Made by a program: the position numbers and the translations under genes
Shown here: piece after piece, positions 38,576-47,695 of the stretch
How positions within the stretch are numbered: the stretch's first letter is position 1
Layout of the letters: each line of letters starts with the position of its first letter
Notes under the pieces: model-generated
Database searches by the model: none
Told to the model about the DNA's origin: nothing
Seen by the model: only the letters and a program-made list of their open reading frames with translations
From: Parvularcula sp964219355
Lineage (GTDB): Bacteria > Pseudomonadota > Alphaproteobacteria > Caulobacterales > Parvularculaceae
Length of the DNA stretch: 64,000 bases
NCBI GenBank assembly: GCA_964219355.1
Contig: CAXPOZ010000001.1
Location: 868,001 to 932,000, forward strand
Reading direction: 5' to 3'

Positions 38576-39147
38576 CCGATCAGCCGGGCAAGCCGCTCTT
38601 CATAGCGCGGATCATCCCGGAAGGCGCCAAGGACCGTCCGGGTGACGCAGGAAATTTCCGATTTCCTTGTGCCGCGTGTCGAGATGCATTGATGCTCAGC
38701 ATCGATGATCACCGCGACCCCACGAGGCTTCAGCACACGGTCGATTGTATTGGCAATCAGATTGGTCAGCGTTTCCTGGCTCTGCAGGCGCTTGCCATAT
38801 GTATCGACGAGCCGGGCAAGCTTGGACAGGCCAACAACCCGCCGGTCCGGCAGATAGGCGACATGGGCCGTGCCGATGATCGGCGCCACATGGTGTTCGC
38901 AATGGCTTTCCACCCGGATATCCTTGAGAAGCACGATGTCATCATAGCCTTCGACTTCCTCAAAAGTGGTCGAAAGGATCTGATCTGGATCCTCCCCATA
39001 CCCCTTGAACCAGTCATCATAGGCTTTCACGAACCGTTTGGGCGTATCGATCAGCCCTTCGCGGTCGGGATCTTCACCGATATAGGAAAGGAGTACACGG
39101 ACGGCGGCTTCCGCCTCCGCCCGGCTGGCACGTTCAGTCATGCTCAT
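38572..39147 (-). CDS. folE: GTP cyclohydrolase I
   Basis: Protein of 191 aa that converts GTP to dihydroneopterin triphosphate for folate-type pterins. Zinc and active-site residues are seen in ESHCEHHVAPI (about residues 82-92) and HQCISTRG (about residues 152-159). It is type I, not the riboflavin-pathway GTP cyclohydrolase II. It overlaps ribH by four bases (ATGA), placing it as the last gene of an FMN-riboswitch operon, so its expression may follow FMN levels. Confidence 0.95.
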   Translation of the reverse strand: MSMTERASRAEAEAAVRVLLSYIGEDPDREGLIDTPKRFVKAYDDWFKGYGEDPDQILSTTFEEVEGYDDIVLLKDIRVESHCEHHVAPIIGTAHVAYLPDRRVVGLSKLARLVDTYGKRLQSQETLTNLIANTIDRVLKPRGVAVIIDAEHQCISTRGTRKSEISCVTRTVLGAFRDDPRYEERLARLIG

Positions 39148-39623
39148 GTCCCTTCCGCCTTGATGGCCTCAATCAGGCCCGCCATTCCGAGCGCGACCTG
39201 CGCGGCCTCTGCGCCTTTATTGCCGAGTTTCGTTCCGGCCCTCTCGATGGCCTGCTCGATCGTGTCCGTCGTCAGCACACCGAAGGCCACCGGTATGCCG
39301 GTGGTCAGCATGACGGAAGAAATCCCTTTGGCGGCTTCGCCCGCGACATAATCGAAATGCGGGGTCGCCCCGCGAATGACGCAGCCAAGCGCGACGATTG
39401 CCGCATAGCGGCCAGTCTCCGCCGCCGTTTTGACCGCCAGCGGCAGCTCGAACGCCCCCGGCACCGTGATGTGGACGATGTCATCCTCCGCAACACCGTT
39501 ACGGCGCAAGGTGGCCGTGGCACCCTCCGTCAGTCGGCTGACGATGAAATCATTCCAGCCCGTGTCGATGATCGCGATGCGACGGCCCGCTCCCGTCACC
39601 GGAGCCTCAATTCTGCTTGTCAT
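39144..39623 (-). CDS. ribH: 6,7-dimethyl-8-ribityllumazine synthase
   Basis: Lumazine synthase of 159 aa that joins DHBP with the ribitylamino-pyrimidine. Motifs: VPGAFELPLAVK (about residues 54-65), the GCVIRGATPHFDYV segment with the catalytic His (about residue 93) and GIPVAFGVLTTDT. It follows ribB by 1 bp and overlaps folE. nusB, the common downstream neighbour of ribH, is absent. Confidence 0.95.
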   Translation of the reverse strand: MTSRIEAPVTGAGRRIAIIDTGWNDFIVSRLTEGATATLRRNGVAEDDIVHITVPGAFELPLAVKTAAETGRYAAIVALGCVIRGATPHFDYVAGEAAKGISSVMLTTGIPVAFGVLTTDTIEQAIERAGTKLGNKGAEAAQVALGMAGLIEAIKAEGT

Positions 39624-39624
39624 G

Positions 39625-40251
39625 TCAGGCAGCCTTTCTCAGGGCAAGACGGTGTTCGCGGATCGCCGCGACCGTCACCATGGGGATGCCATGGGTTTTT
39701 GAAAATTCCATCAGATCGTCCCGCCGTGCCATCGTGCCGTCGGAGTTCATCACTTCACAGATGACCGCCCCCGGACGAAGCTCAGCAAGGCGGACGAGAT
39801 CGACGCTGGCTTCTGTCTGCCCGCCCCGCTCAAGCACACCATCATTCCGCGCGCGCAAGGGGAACATATGACCCGGCTTGACGAGGTCGTCCGGTTTCGC
39901 TTCAGGGTCGATCAGCACCTCAACCGTCCGTGCCCGGTCGGCTGCGGAAATACCGGTCGTCACCCCTTCACGCGCTTCGACCGAAACGGTGAACGCCGTA
40001 CCGAAACCTGAGCGGTTCTCTTCCTGCGGCACCATGAGGGGCAGCTCCAGCCGGTCGAGAATTTCCGGCGCAAGCGCACAGCAGATGAGCCCGCGGCCAT
40101 GGGCCGCACAGAAATTGATCGCGGCGGTATCCGCGAATTCAGCGGCGATAACGAGATCGCCCTCATTCTCGCGGCCTTCATCATCACAGATGATGACCAT
40201 GCCGCCATCCCTGATCCGGGCGATGGCCTCCTTGACGGGAACAAAGCTCAT
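39625..40251 (-). CDS. ribB: 3,4-dihydroxy-2-butanone 4-phosphate synthase
   Basis: Protein of 208 aa containing only the DHBP synthase domain; no GTP cyclohydrolase II (RibA) domain is fused. It makes the four-carbon unit of riboflavin from ribulose 5-phosphate. Acidic metal-binding DDEGRENEGD (about residues 22-31) and HGRGLIC are intact. However, the segment that reads GGHTEA in E. coli RibB reads GGQTEA here: the His that helps bind metal is Gln (codon CAG). Overlaps ribE by four bases. Confidence 0.93.
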   Translation of the reverse strand: MSFVPVKEAIARIRDGGMVIICDDEGRENEGDLVIAAEFADTAAINFCAAHGRGLICCALAPEILDRLELPLMVPQEENRSGFGTAFTVSVEAREGVTTGISAADRARTVEVLIDPEAKPDDLVKPGHMFPLRARNDGVLERGGQTEASVDLVRLAELRPGAVICEVMNSDGTMARRDDLMEFSKTHGIPMVTVAAIREHRLALRKAA

Positions 40252-40847
40252 TCTGCGATCCTTCCTGCGAGGGCCTTTTCGGCATATTTCGCCATGATAT
40301 CGGTTTCGAGATTGACGCGGTCGCCCGGCTTTTTCGTGCCAAGCGTCACCAGCGGCTGGGTGTGGGAAATAAGGGTAAGGGAGAACCAGTCCGCCCCCGT
40401 CTCAACCACGGTCAGGCTGGTGCCATCGACCGCGATATATCCCTTACGGACGATATACCGCATGAGGTCAGGTGACGTATCGATGACGACCCAGAGCGCA
40501 TCCCCATCGGCGCGCACTTCCCTGATCCGCCCGGTCCCATCGACATGCCCCTGCACATAGTGCCCGCCAAGGCGCGTCGTCGGCAAAAGAGAGCGCTCAA
40601 GATTGACGCAGTCGCCTTCCTTCAGATCGCCCAACGTCGTTCGGTTAAGAGTTTCAGGGGCCAGCCCGAACTTGAACCGGGTACGGTCAAATTCGGTCAC
40701 ACTGAGGCAGACGCCTTCGACGCTGATCGAGTCCCCAAAGCGCACATCCTCAAGCACGGTGCCCGCTGCGATATCGAGGATGTAGCCATCCCCTTCTGGT
40801 CCAGCCCGCCGGACCGTACCCATTTCTTCTACGAGGCCTGTGAACAT
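40248..40847 (-). CDS. ribE: Riboflavin synthase alpha chain
   Basis: Protein of 199 aa that dismutates two lumazines into riboflavin. Two internally repeated lumazine-binding barrels are visible, each beginning near MFTGLVEEMG (residue 1) and GHYVQGHVDGTG (about residue 97). It is the second gene of the rib operon, overlapping the ribD 3' end by 19 bp and ribB by four bases. Length is normal. Confidence 0.95.
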   Translation of the reverse strand: MFTGLVEEMGTVRRAGPEGDGYILDIAAGTVLEDVRFGDSISVEGVCLSVTEFDRTRFKFGLAPETLNRTTLGDLKEGDCVNLERSLLPTTRLGGHYVQGHVDGTGRIREVRADGDALWVVIDTSPDLMRYIVRKGYIAVDGTSLTVVETGADWFSLTLISHTQPLVTLGTKKPGDRVNLETDIMAKYAEKALAGRIAE

Positions 40848-41938
40848 GTTGCCTCCTCCTGTCTCTGGAGTGTTCCGCGAACAAAAAGATCCGTACCGAG
40901 CTGTTCGATCTGCCGGTCGCCAAGCATGAAGGCCGAGGCAAGCTGGTCCGGCCCCTCACCTGAAATGGCTGGCCGGCCACCACCGAGGATGAGGGGGGCA
41001 ATATAGGCCCAGACCTCATCAACAAGCCCCGCATCAAATACTGAACCCAGCAGCGTGCCGCCGCCCTCGATCATGGCGGATTGGCAGCCGATCTCTTTGA
41101 GATGTGCCAATGCAGCCGGGAGGGAGGGGCGTTCGTTGACTGAGGGGATACGGATGATTTCGGCGCCTTTTACGCGCAAGGCGTCTTCTGCCTGCCAGTC
41201 AGCCGTGCCGGTCGTGAAAATGAGCACATCACCGGGCGTTGAGAACAATTTCGCATCGGGCGGTATCCGCAAGCGGCTGTCCATCACGATCTTGCGTGAC
41301 GGGGCGGGCACCATCCCTTCGGGGCGGGGGTCAAGACCCGGATCATCCGCAAGGACGGTCTCCACACCGACAATGATGGCATCCGTCCGCTGACGGAGAA
41401 GGTGGCCATGTGCCCGTGCCTCAGGGCCCGTAATCCATTTGGATTCGCCGGTACGCGTCGCCGTGCGGCCATCAAGGCTCATCGCGAGTTTGGCGTAGAC
41501 ATAAGGCCGGGACGAAGAGAGCCCATGCACCCAAGGGCGGATGAGCCGATCCGCTTCGGGCACCGGCATATGCCGCACACGGATACCCGCGGCACGAAGG
41601 CGATCCGCCCCGCCCGCTGCGAGTGGGTTGGGGTCTGCCGCCGCATAGACGACTTCCGCAACCCCTGCGGCGATAAGCGCCTCTGAACAGGGCGGAGTGT
41701 TGCCGTGATGATTGCAGGGCTCAAGCGTCACATAGGCGGTCGCGCCGCGCGCGCCGTCCCCCGCTTCCGCCAGCGCCGCCGGTTCGGCATGAGGCGTGCC
41801 CGGCCCCTGGTGCCAGCCCTCGCCGATCACCTCACCGTCTTTCACGATGACGCAGCCCACCATCGGGTTCGGCGAGGTCCTCCCCGCCGCCCGTTCGGCC
41901 AGCGCCACTGCGCGCAAGATGTGATCGGTGTCGTCCAC
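40829..41938 (-). CDS. ribD: Bifunctional riboflavin deaminase/reductase
   Basis: Two-domain enzyme: N-terminal cytidine-deaminase-like domain with zinc motifs HAEPAAL and PCNHHGNTPPC, and C-terminal reductase domain (YVYAKLAMSLDGRTATRTG onward, EGGGTLLGS). I place the start at GTG 41938 (VDDTDHILR) because GAGGAG sits 6 bases upstream and the 369-aa product matches the family (E. coli 367 aa). The frame stays open through ATG 41977 to 42052, but those residues are atypical. First gene of the operon, about 130 bp after the FMN riboswitch. Confidence 0.94.
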   Translation of the reverse strand: MDDTDHILRAVALAERAAGRTSPNPMVGCVIVKDGEVIGEGWHQGPGTPHAEPAALAEAGDGARGATAYVTLEPCNHHGNTPPCSEALIAAGVAEVVYAAADPNPLAAGGADRLRAAGIRVRHMPVPEADRLIRPWVHGLSSSRPYVYAKLAMSLDGRTATRTGESKWITGPEARAHGHLLRQRTDAIIVGVETVLADDPGLDPRPEGMVPAPSRKIVMDSRLRIPPDAKLFSTPGDVLIFTTGTADWQAEDALRVKGAEIIRIPSVNERPSLPAALAHLKEIGCQSAMIEGGGTLLGSVFDAGLVDEVWAYIAPLILGGGRPAISGEGPDQLASAFMLGDRQIEQLGTDLFVRGTLQRQEEATCSQAS

Positions 41939-42064
41939 GCCCGTCTCCTCAACATTCGTCGAGATCCCGGGGCGCATGTCCTCAAAAGATGCCGGCCCCA
42001 AAAAGAGCAGACACGTGAGGACGAAATACGCGAATGTGAGCCTCGCCCACACTGACGCATTCCA

Positions 42065-42220
42065 AGCTTTCTACCATCCGGACTATGACCGTCGGCTCTG
42101 GACTCTCACCAGATCCTGCTTCCAGCATTCCCCCTGAAGAGGATCGCCTTCCGCTCGCGGGCTTATGCGATCTTCGTCGCCATTACCGCCGGTGGGGACT
42201 TTCACCCCGCCCCGAAAGCT
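42065..42220 (-). promoter_or_regulatory. FMN riboswitch (RFN element) controlling the rib operon
   Basis: Reading leftward from 42220, the RFN consensus is present: the GGGGCGGGGTGAAAGTCCCC block, ACCGGCGGTAAT, the GCCCGCGAGCGG arm, GATCTGGTGAGAG, CCAGAGCCGACGGT and AGTCCGGATG. The closing P1 stem is AGCTTTC (42220-42214) with GAAAGCT (42071-42065). It binds FMN and usually lowers expression of downstream riboflavin genes. About 125 bases between the aptamer and the ribD start are available for the switching structure. Confidence 0.97.
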
Positions 42221-42238
42221 CTATGTGCAGACAGACTT

Positions 42239-42268
42239 AGGCCCTCGTCCGCTGCCGGACAAGGGCCT
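42239..42268 (-). terminator. Terminator after the ileS-lspA-DUF3035 genes
   Basis: A 13-bp stem, AGGCCCTCGTCCG (42239-42251) with CGGACAAGGGCCT (42256-42268), has a 4-base loop. The single mismatch becomes a G-U pair in the minus-strand RNA, favouring that direction. It lies 28 bp past the DUF3035 stop and just before the riboswitch transcript begins. No strong U run follows. Confidence 0.75.
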
Positions 42269-42296
42269 CAGAATGTCATCGCAAATGCGGGGTTAG

Positions 42297-42854
42297 TTAC
42301 TTAACGCCCGGGAGGTTGAGGATGCGCTGGTCACGGCTGATCACAACCTGACCGCCGCCCGTCACAGCCTCGATTGAGTCATGACGCTCGGCCTTCCAGG
42401 CTTCGGCATTGTCGACCCGCAGCGGTGCCCGGCTGTCATCGATCTGACCATCTTCGAAGGTCCAGAAGATCAGCTGGTTCGCAAGGCTTTCGCTTTTCTG
42501 CGCACGGCCACCATTTTCGGCCGCAAGCGTCGCGCGGATATTGTCATCGACATCAAGCGCGCCAACGCTTTGCAGCAGAGCAAGTTCGCCATTGGTGGGC
42601 GGTGCGGAGGACTCATCACCGATCAGGAGCTGGCGCGTGCGGTCAGCGGTCGACAGGCGCTCCGGCCGGGTCTCACCCGGTTGCGGCGGGCGAAGGGCGT
42701 AATCCGGCGGCACGGTCAGCGGCGCCTTGGTCACAATGGCGAACTCGTCAGGCGGGTTCTTGCCGGTGCCGAGGGCATTGCCGAGGCTGCCGCAGCCGGT
42801 AATCAGAAGTGCCGAGCCGGCGAGGACGGCCAGAGACAGATAACGCGCGATCAT
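42297..42854 (-). CDS. DUF3035 lipoprotein
   Basis: Protein of 185 aa with a lipoprotein signal peptide: hydrophobic stretch then LITGC (lipobox, Cys about residue 21). The mature protein is proline-rich at first (PPDYALRPPQPGE), then polar and charged. This matches DUF3035 (beta-barrel assembly-complex-associated in some annotations), a family typical of alphaproteobacteria downstream of lspA. Start overlaps the lspA stop (ATGA). LspA, encoded just upstream, would process it. Confidence 0.87.
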   Translation of the reverse strand: MIARYLSLAVLAGSALLITGCGSLGNALGTGKNPPDEFAIVTKAPLTVPPDYALRPPQPGETRPERLSTADRTRQLLIGDESSAPPTNGELALLQSVGALDVDDNIRATLAAENGGRAQKSESLANQLIFWTFEDGQIDDSRAPLRVDNAEAWKAERHDSIEAVTGGGQVVISRDQRILNLPGVK

Positions 42855-43519
42855 TCGGAACTCCTAGAATCTTTATTTTCGGGCCTTATAGGGCGCGAGG
42901 GCTCATCGGGGAAGGTCTCCTCTTCGACCCTTTCCCCAGCTTCATCTGACGTGAAATGAGCCGTTGTCTCAGCCTCTGCCCCTTTTGCGGTGCTCTTGGG
43001 TGCCACGAAAAAGGCGTCATAGGCAAGACAAACCACCCCGAGATTGACCCCGGTGTCGGCAATATTGAATCGCCACGGGAAATAAAGCGCCGAGAAGTCG
43101 AGGAAATCGACAACATAACCATAGGACGCGCGGTCGATGGCATTGCCGATCGCCCCGCCGACGATGAAGCCTGCGCCAATCGCAGCCCAACGGCGTGTCA
43201 GCGAACCAGCCCAGTGCAGGATGAAGATCGCCACACCGAGCGCAAGCGCGGTGAGCAGCACCCGCGAGACCATCCCGCCGGCAAAGAGGCCGAAGCTGAC
43301 ACCTGTGTTCTCGACATAGGTGAGGTCGAAAATGGGCCCGAGATCCATATGGCCCTGCACCAGCCGGCCATTGGCATTCACATCAACATTGGTCGGGAGC
43401 TTGATGCCGTGAAGGATCCAGAGCTTTGACGCCTGATCGAGCGCGATGGTGATAATGGCGAGCAGAACCGTCAGCCGGAAGGCTGGGTTCGCCCGCGCTG
43501 TCTGCCACCACGCGCTCAC
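42851..43519 (-). CDS. lspA: Lipoprotein signal peptidase (signal peptidase II)
   Basis: Aspartyl protease of 222 aa with four membrane helices that removes signal peptides from prolipoproteins. Catalytic Asp residues lie in GNAIDRASYGYVVDF (about residue 125) and FNIADTGVNLGVV (about residue 155). The C-terminus carries a charged extension of about 50 residues beyond the E. coli enzyme (164 aa). It overlaps the ileS stop and the DUF3035 start; ileS-lspA is a widely conserved pair. Confidence 0.95.
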   Translation of the reverse strand: MSAWWQTARANPAFRLTVLLAIITIALDQASKLWILHGIKLPTNVDVNANGRLVQGHMDLGPIFDLTYVENTGVSFGLFAGGMVSRVLLTALALGVAIFILHWAGSLTRRWAAIGAGFIVGGAIGNAIDRASYGYVVDFLDFSALYFPWRFNIADTGVNLGVVCLAYDAFFVAPKSTAKGAEAETTAHFTSDEAGERVEEETFPDEPSRPIRPENKDSRSSE

Positions 43520-46410
43520 GATTTGACCACCTCAGCACAGCGTCCGCAGAGTTTTGTCTCATCCGAGACATCCGGCAGGACACGCCAGCAACGGGCGCAT
43601 TTCTCACCGGGCGCCTTAGGAACCACGACAGAAACCAGGCTCTGGTCTTCGAGCCGGAAGGCCCCATCTGGGCCCGGCCCTTCATCGATGGTGAAGCCCG
43701 AGGTGATCGAGATTTCCGCCATGTCGATACCCTCAAGCGCCGAGCGCAAATCCGCATCGCTGATATGCGCGATGGGCGCCGCTTCAAGCGAGGCGCCCAG
43801 TTCCTTGTCGCGGCGGGCGACTTCGAGCGCGCCCGTCACCGCACGGCGTACCGTCCGTACCCGGCCCCATTTCTCGGAGAGCGCCGCATCTGCCCATTCA
43901 GCGGGCGGCGTCAAGAATGTTTCGAGATGGATCGAGCCCGCATCCGCCTCGCCGGGATAACGCGACAGATAGGTTTCTTCTGCCGTGAACGGAATGATCG
44001 GCGCAAGCCAGCGGACCAGATAATCGAGCAGCATTGCCATGACCGTCCGGGCGGCGCGGCGCTTCATCGATGACGGCGCGTCACAATAGAGACAGTCCTT
44101 GCGGATATCGAAATAGAAGGCCGAGAGGTCGATATTGGCAAAATCCGTGATCGCCCGCCACGCCGCCTTGAAATCAAAACGCTCATAGGCGGAGACGGAT
44201 TGCGCATGAACCCGCGCCACATGATGCAGCACATAGCGTTCAAGCGCCGGCATGTCGGCATGGCCGACCGCCTCTTCCTCCGTATAGCCATCAAGCGCCG
44301 CAAGCAGATAGCGCAGCGTGTTGCGTAGCTTGCGATAGGCATCGACTGCCGAGCCGATGATCTCATCGCCGATCCGGACATCTTCGACATAGTCGGAGCT
44401 TGCCGCCCAGATACGGATGATGTCGGCGCCGTATTGCTTAGTCAGCTCTTCAGGCGCGATTGTGTTGCCCAGCGATTTGGACATTTTGTAGCCCTTAGCA
44501 TCAAGCACGAAGCCATGGGTCAGGACCGCATCATAGGGCGCGCGTCCTCGCGTGCCGCAGCTTTCAAGCAGGCTCGACTGAAACCAGCCGCGATGCTGGT
44601 CAGAGCCTTCAAGATAAAGGTCCGCCGGCCACTTCAGGTCATCCCGAGCCTCAACGCAGAAGGCGTGGGTCGAGGCGGAATCAAACCAGACGTCGAGAAT
44701 GTCCGTGATCTTCTGATAGTCATCGGCGTTATAAGCACTGCCGAGGAAATCCGTGTCCGGCGCATCAAACCAGGCATTCGCCCCGCCTTTTTCGATGGCG
44801 GAAACGATACGGGCATTGACCTCCGCATCGACGAGGATGTCGCCGGTTTCCTTATGTACGAAAAGGGCGATCGGATTGCCCCATGCCCGCTGGCGCGAGA
44901 TCAGCCAGTCAGGACGGCTTTCCACCATGGAGCGGATGCGGTTGCGCCCACCTTCGGGATAGAATTTCGTGTCGGCGATCGCTTTGAGCGCGTCATCGCG
45001 CAGGCCGCCTTCACCTTCCGCCCCCAGACGGATGAACCATTGCGGCGTGTTGCGGAAGATCACCGGCGCCTTTGACCGCCAGCTATGCGGATAGGAGTGG
45101 GTCAGCCGACCGCGCGCAAAGAGCGCATTGTGTTCCAGCAAGGCCTTGATGACAGCGCCATTGGCGGTGCCGTCCTTGCCCTTTTTCTTGCCTTCCGTGA
45201 CGAGAACTTTCTCACCGGTGAAGCCGGGCGCCTCTTCGGTAAAGGCGCCATCCGGGCCAACCGTATGCGGAATTTGATCGCCGGGCAGGCCATGGCCGAG
45301 CCAGGCAAAATAGTCTTCCTGACCGTGGCCGGGCGCGGTGTGGACAAAGCCCGTCCCGGCCTCGTCGGTGACGTGATCCCCCGACAGAAGCGGCACGTCG
45401 AATTCATAGCCGCCCGCATGGCCGTCGAGCGGATGGCGCAATGTCGCCTTGCCCAGTTCCTCAGGCTTCACATCGCGCAGGCGCGTCCATTCACTGACAA
45501 AGCCCGCCTCCTTGACCGCATCCGCCAGCGCGTCAGCGAGGATGACGATCTCGCCAGCTGCCGTCCACGGAGCAAACTCCATGTCGTCGCGGACCTTGTC
45601 GATCCGGTAGGCGCCATAGGACATGGTCGGGCCGTAACAGACCGCCCGGTTGCCGGGGATCGTCCACGGGGTCGTCGTCCAGATGACGATCTTTGCGTCA
45701 TCCAGCCCTTCGGGCGCTGTGCCCTTCTCGAAGGGGAAACGCACCCAGATCGTCGTGGACTGATGATCGTGATATTCGATCTCGGCCTCTGCCAGTGCCG
45801 TCTGCTCGACCGGCGACCACATCACCGGCTTTGAGCCCTGATAGACAAGGCCCTTTTCGACGAGTTTGAGGAATTCGGCCGTGACCGCTGCCTCGCTCTC
45901 ATAATTCATCGTGAGATAGGGATGATCCCAGTCGCCCTCGATCCCGAGGCGGCGAAACTCCGCCATCTGCGTTTCGATCCAGCCTTTCGCATAGGCGCGG
46001 CAGGCATCTCGCAGTTCAGAGGACGGAACATCGGCCCGCTTGCGCCCCTTGCCGGCAAAGTCCTGCTCGACCTTCCATTCGATCGGAAGACCATGACAGT
46101 CCCATCCGGGGACGTAATTCGCATCATACCCCAACATCTGACGTGAGCGGATAACTATGTCTTTCAGCACCTTATTCATGGCGGTGCCCATATGAATGTT
46201 GCCATTCGCATATGGCGGCCCGTCATGCAGGGTGAATTGCGTGCGGCCTTTCGATGCCGCGCGGATCTTCCCGTAGAGGTCCATCTCTGCCCACCGCTTG
46301 AGCATTTCGGGCTCTTTCTTGGGCAGGCCCGCCCGCATCGGAAAATCGGTTTCCGGCAGGAACATGGTGTGGCGATAGTCGGGGCCGGAAGGGGCCTGAT
46401 CGTCGGGCAT
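43516..46410 (-). CDS. ileS: Isoleucyl-tRNA synthetase
   Basis: Class Ia synthetase of 964 aa from ATG 46410; a GTG at 46419 is the alternative. ATP-binding signature HMGT (in NGNIHMGTAMNK, about residue 74) and KMSKS (about residue 618) are intact, with the CP1 editing domain between. The C-terminal zinc-binding segment has CARCWR and CGRC. It charges isoleucine and edits valine. Cotranscribed with lspA. Confidence 0.97.
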   Translation of the reverse strand: MPDDQAPSGPDYRHTMFLPETDFPMRAGLPKKEPEMLKRWAEMDLYGKIRAASKGRTQFTLHDGPPYANGNIHMGTAMNKVLKDIVIRSRQMLGYDANYVPGWDCHGLPIEWKVEQDFAGKGRKRADVPSSELRDACRAYAKGWIETQMAEFRRLGIEGDWDHPYLTMNYESEAAVTAEFLKLVEKGLVYQGSKPVMWSPVEQTALAEAEIEYHDHQSTTIWVRFPFEKGTAPEGLDDAKIVIWTTTPWTIPGNRAVCYGPTMSYGAYRIDKVRDDMEFAPWTAAGEIVILADALADAVKEAGFVSEWTRLRDVKPEELGKATLRHPLDGHAGGYEFDVPLLSGDHVTDEAGTGFVHTAPGHGQEDYFAWLGHGLPGDQIPHTVGPDGAFTEEAPGFTGEKVLVTEGKKKGKDGTANGAVIKALLEHNALFARGRLTHSYPHSWRSKAPVIFRNTPQWFIRLGAEGEGGLRDDALKAIADTKFYPEGGRNRIRSMVESRPDWLISRQRAWGNPIALFVHKETGDILVDAEVNARIVSAIEKGGANAWFDAPDTDFLGSAYNADDYQKITDILDVWFDSASTHAFCVEARDDLKWPADLYLEGSDQHRGWFQSSLLESCGTRGRAPYDAVLTHGFVLDAKGYKMSKSLGNTIAPEELTKQYGADIIRIWAASSDYVEDVRIGDEIIGSAVDAYRKLRNTLRYLLAALDGYTEEEAVGHADMPALERYVLHHVARVHAQSVSAYERFDFKAAWRAITDFANIDLSAFYFDIRKDCLYCDAPSSMKRRAARTVMAMLLDYLVRWLAPIIPFTAEETYLSRYPGEADAGSIHLETFLTPPAEWADAALSEKWGRVRTVRRAVTGALEVARRDKELGASLEAAPIAHISDADLRSALEGIDMAEISITSGFTIDEGPGPDGAFRLEDQSLVSVVVPKAPGEKCARCWRVLPDVSDETKLCGRCAEVVKS

Positions 46411-46491
46411 CGAATTCACATGGTGTTAGGGACGGGACGGAAGGGGCTTCTAGACCTGCCGGGGGGATGGCGGCAAGGCGCGCCGGGCCGA

Positions 46492-47658
46492 TTAACGGCG
46501 CAACCCCCTGCGGCGCCGGACTGTGTCCGGCTCTTCGCTTTGAGACGCAATCGTGGCCGTCGGGGCCTGCGGCTCAGCCGCCGGTCGGGCGGGCGGCGGC
46601 GTGACGGGTTGCGAGAAGAGTGAAACCGATTGCGCGGAGCGGATCACTTCTTCGGTCTCCTGGCGTTCAGCAAGCAGGCGCTGGCGCGCAAGGATGTCGC
46701 GAAGCTGGTCCCGGAGCGCGATGCGCTCCTGCACGGATTGCGGCGACTGGCTGTAGGATTGCTCCAGCGATTTCTCGGCCCAGCGCAGGGCTTCGTTGAA
46801 ATCGCGGCGCCCGCCCAAGCCTTCGGAGAGCCCGACCGCGTAAAGGAACATGCCCTCCGCATCGCCATCCTCCGCCGAGGCGCGGAACCATTTGAGGGCC
46901 TCGGCCTCATTCCGCTCCATGCCGCGGCCATTATAGGCAAAGAGCCCCATTGAGGTCTTTGCGGGCAGAACCCCTGCTCTCGCCGCCTGCCGCATCCAGT
47001 TGACGGCGGTGACATAGTCAGGCTCGCCTGTGATCCGCCCGGCCTCCAGCATCAGCGCCAGATTATACATGCTGTCGGCATCGCCATTCTTGGCGGCCAG
47101 CTCGAACCAGTGGGCGGCTTCCTGAAGGTCTTTGGTCATGCCGTTCCCCTCAAGATAGAGGAGCGCGAGATGGTATTGGGCGGCCGGAACGCCCGCAGCA
47201 GCAGCTTCCTTAAAGAGTGCGGCGGCGCGCTGCATGTCCTGCGGCACCGACTGACCTTCTGAATACATGTAGGCGAGCCGGGTCTTGGCGAGCATATGCC
47301 CCTGGGCGGCGGCAAGGTTGAACCACTCGGCGGCGCGCTGCCAGTCCTGCTTTGCGCCCTCGCCGGTATAGGCAAGCTCTCCAAGCGCGAATTGCGCATT
47401 CACCTGCCCGGCCTTTGCTGCCGAAACGTAGTGCTCGACCGCTTTTGCGACATCCTTCTGAACGCCAAGGCCATTGGCATAGAGATGCCCGAGCAGGTGC
47501 TGGCCATCCGGGCTGCCGGCGGCGGCATATTCCTCAGCGATGGAGAAAGCGCGCTCGTAATCCTGCGCTTCGACAGCGCGGATGGCGTCACTGATCGTCA
47601 CCGTCTCGGCCGGCTCAGCGGCCTGCAGGATCAGGGCGGCAATGATGGACGCGAACAT
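46492..47658 (-). CDS. Sel1-like repeat protein with signal peptide
   Basis: Protein of 388 aa. A short hydrophobic N-terminus (MFASIIAALILQAAE) looks like a signal peptide or anchor. About seven Sel1 (TPR-like) repeats of 35-36 residues follow (GQHLLGHLYANGLGV..., AQFALGELAYTGEGA... and so on), then a coiled-coil stretch (RIALRDQLRDILARQRLL) and a proline-rich tail. Sel1 arrays are protein-interaction scaffolds; the partner is unknown. It lies between thiE (38 bp) and ileS (81 bp) on the same strand. Confidence 0.85.
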   Translation of the reverse strand: MFASIIAALILQAAEPAETVTISDAIRAVEAQDYERAFSIAEEYAAAGSPDGQHLLGHLYANGLGVQKDVAKAVEHYVSAAKAGQVNAQFALGELAYTGEGAKQDWQRAAEWFNLAAAQGHMLAKTRLAYMYSEGQSVPQDMQRAAALFKEAAAAGVPAAQYHLALLYLEGNGMTKDLQEAAHWFELAAKNGDADSMYNLALMLEAGRITGEPDYVTAVNWMRQAARAGVLPAKTSMGLFAYNGRGMERNEAEALKWFRASAEDGDAEGMFLYAVGLSEGLGGRRDFNEALRWAEKSLEQSYSQSPQSVQERIALRDQLRDILARQRLLAERQETEEVIRSAQSVSLFSQPVTPPPARPAAEPQAPTATIASQSEEPDTVRRRRGLRR

Positions 47659-47695
47659 GACGAACTCCCCCCGAGGGCCGGGCTATCTCAATTGT

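Noticed and set aside
42065..42220. Possible short coding region upstream of ribD, reading from GTG 42052
   Set aside because: The segment from 42065 is the FMN riboswitch, and the extra ribD N-terminal residues are atypical; GTG 41938 with GAGGAG upstream explains the start.
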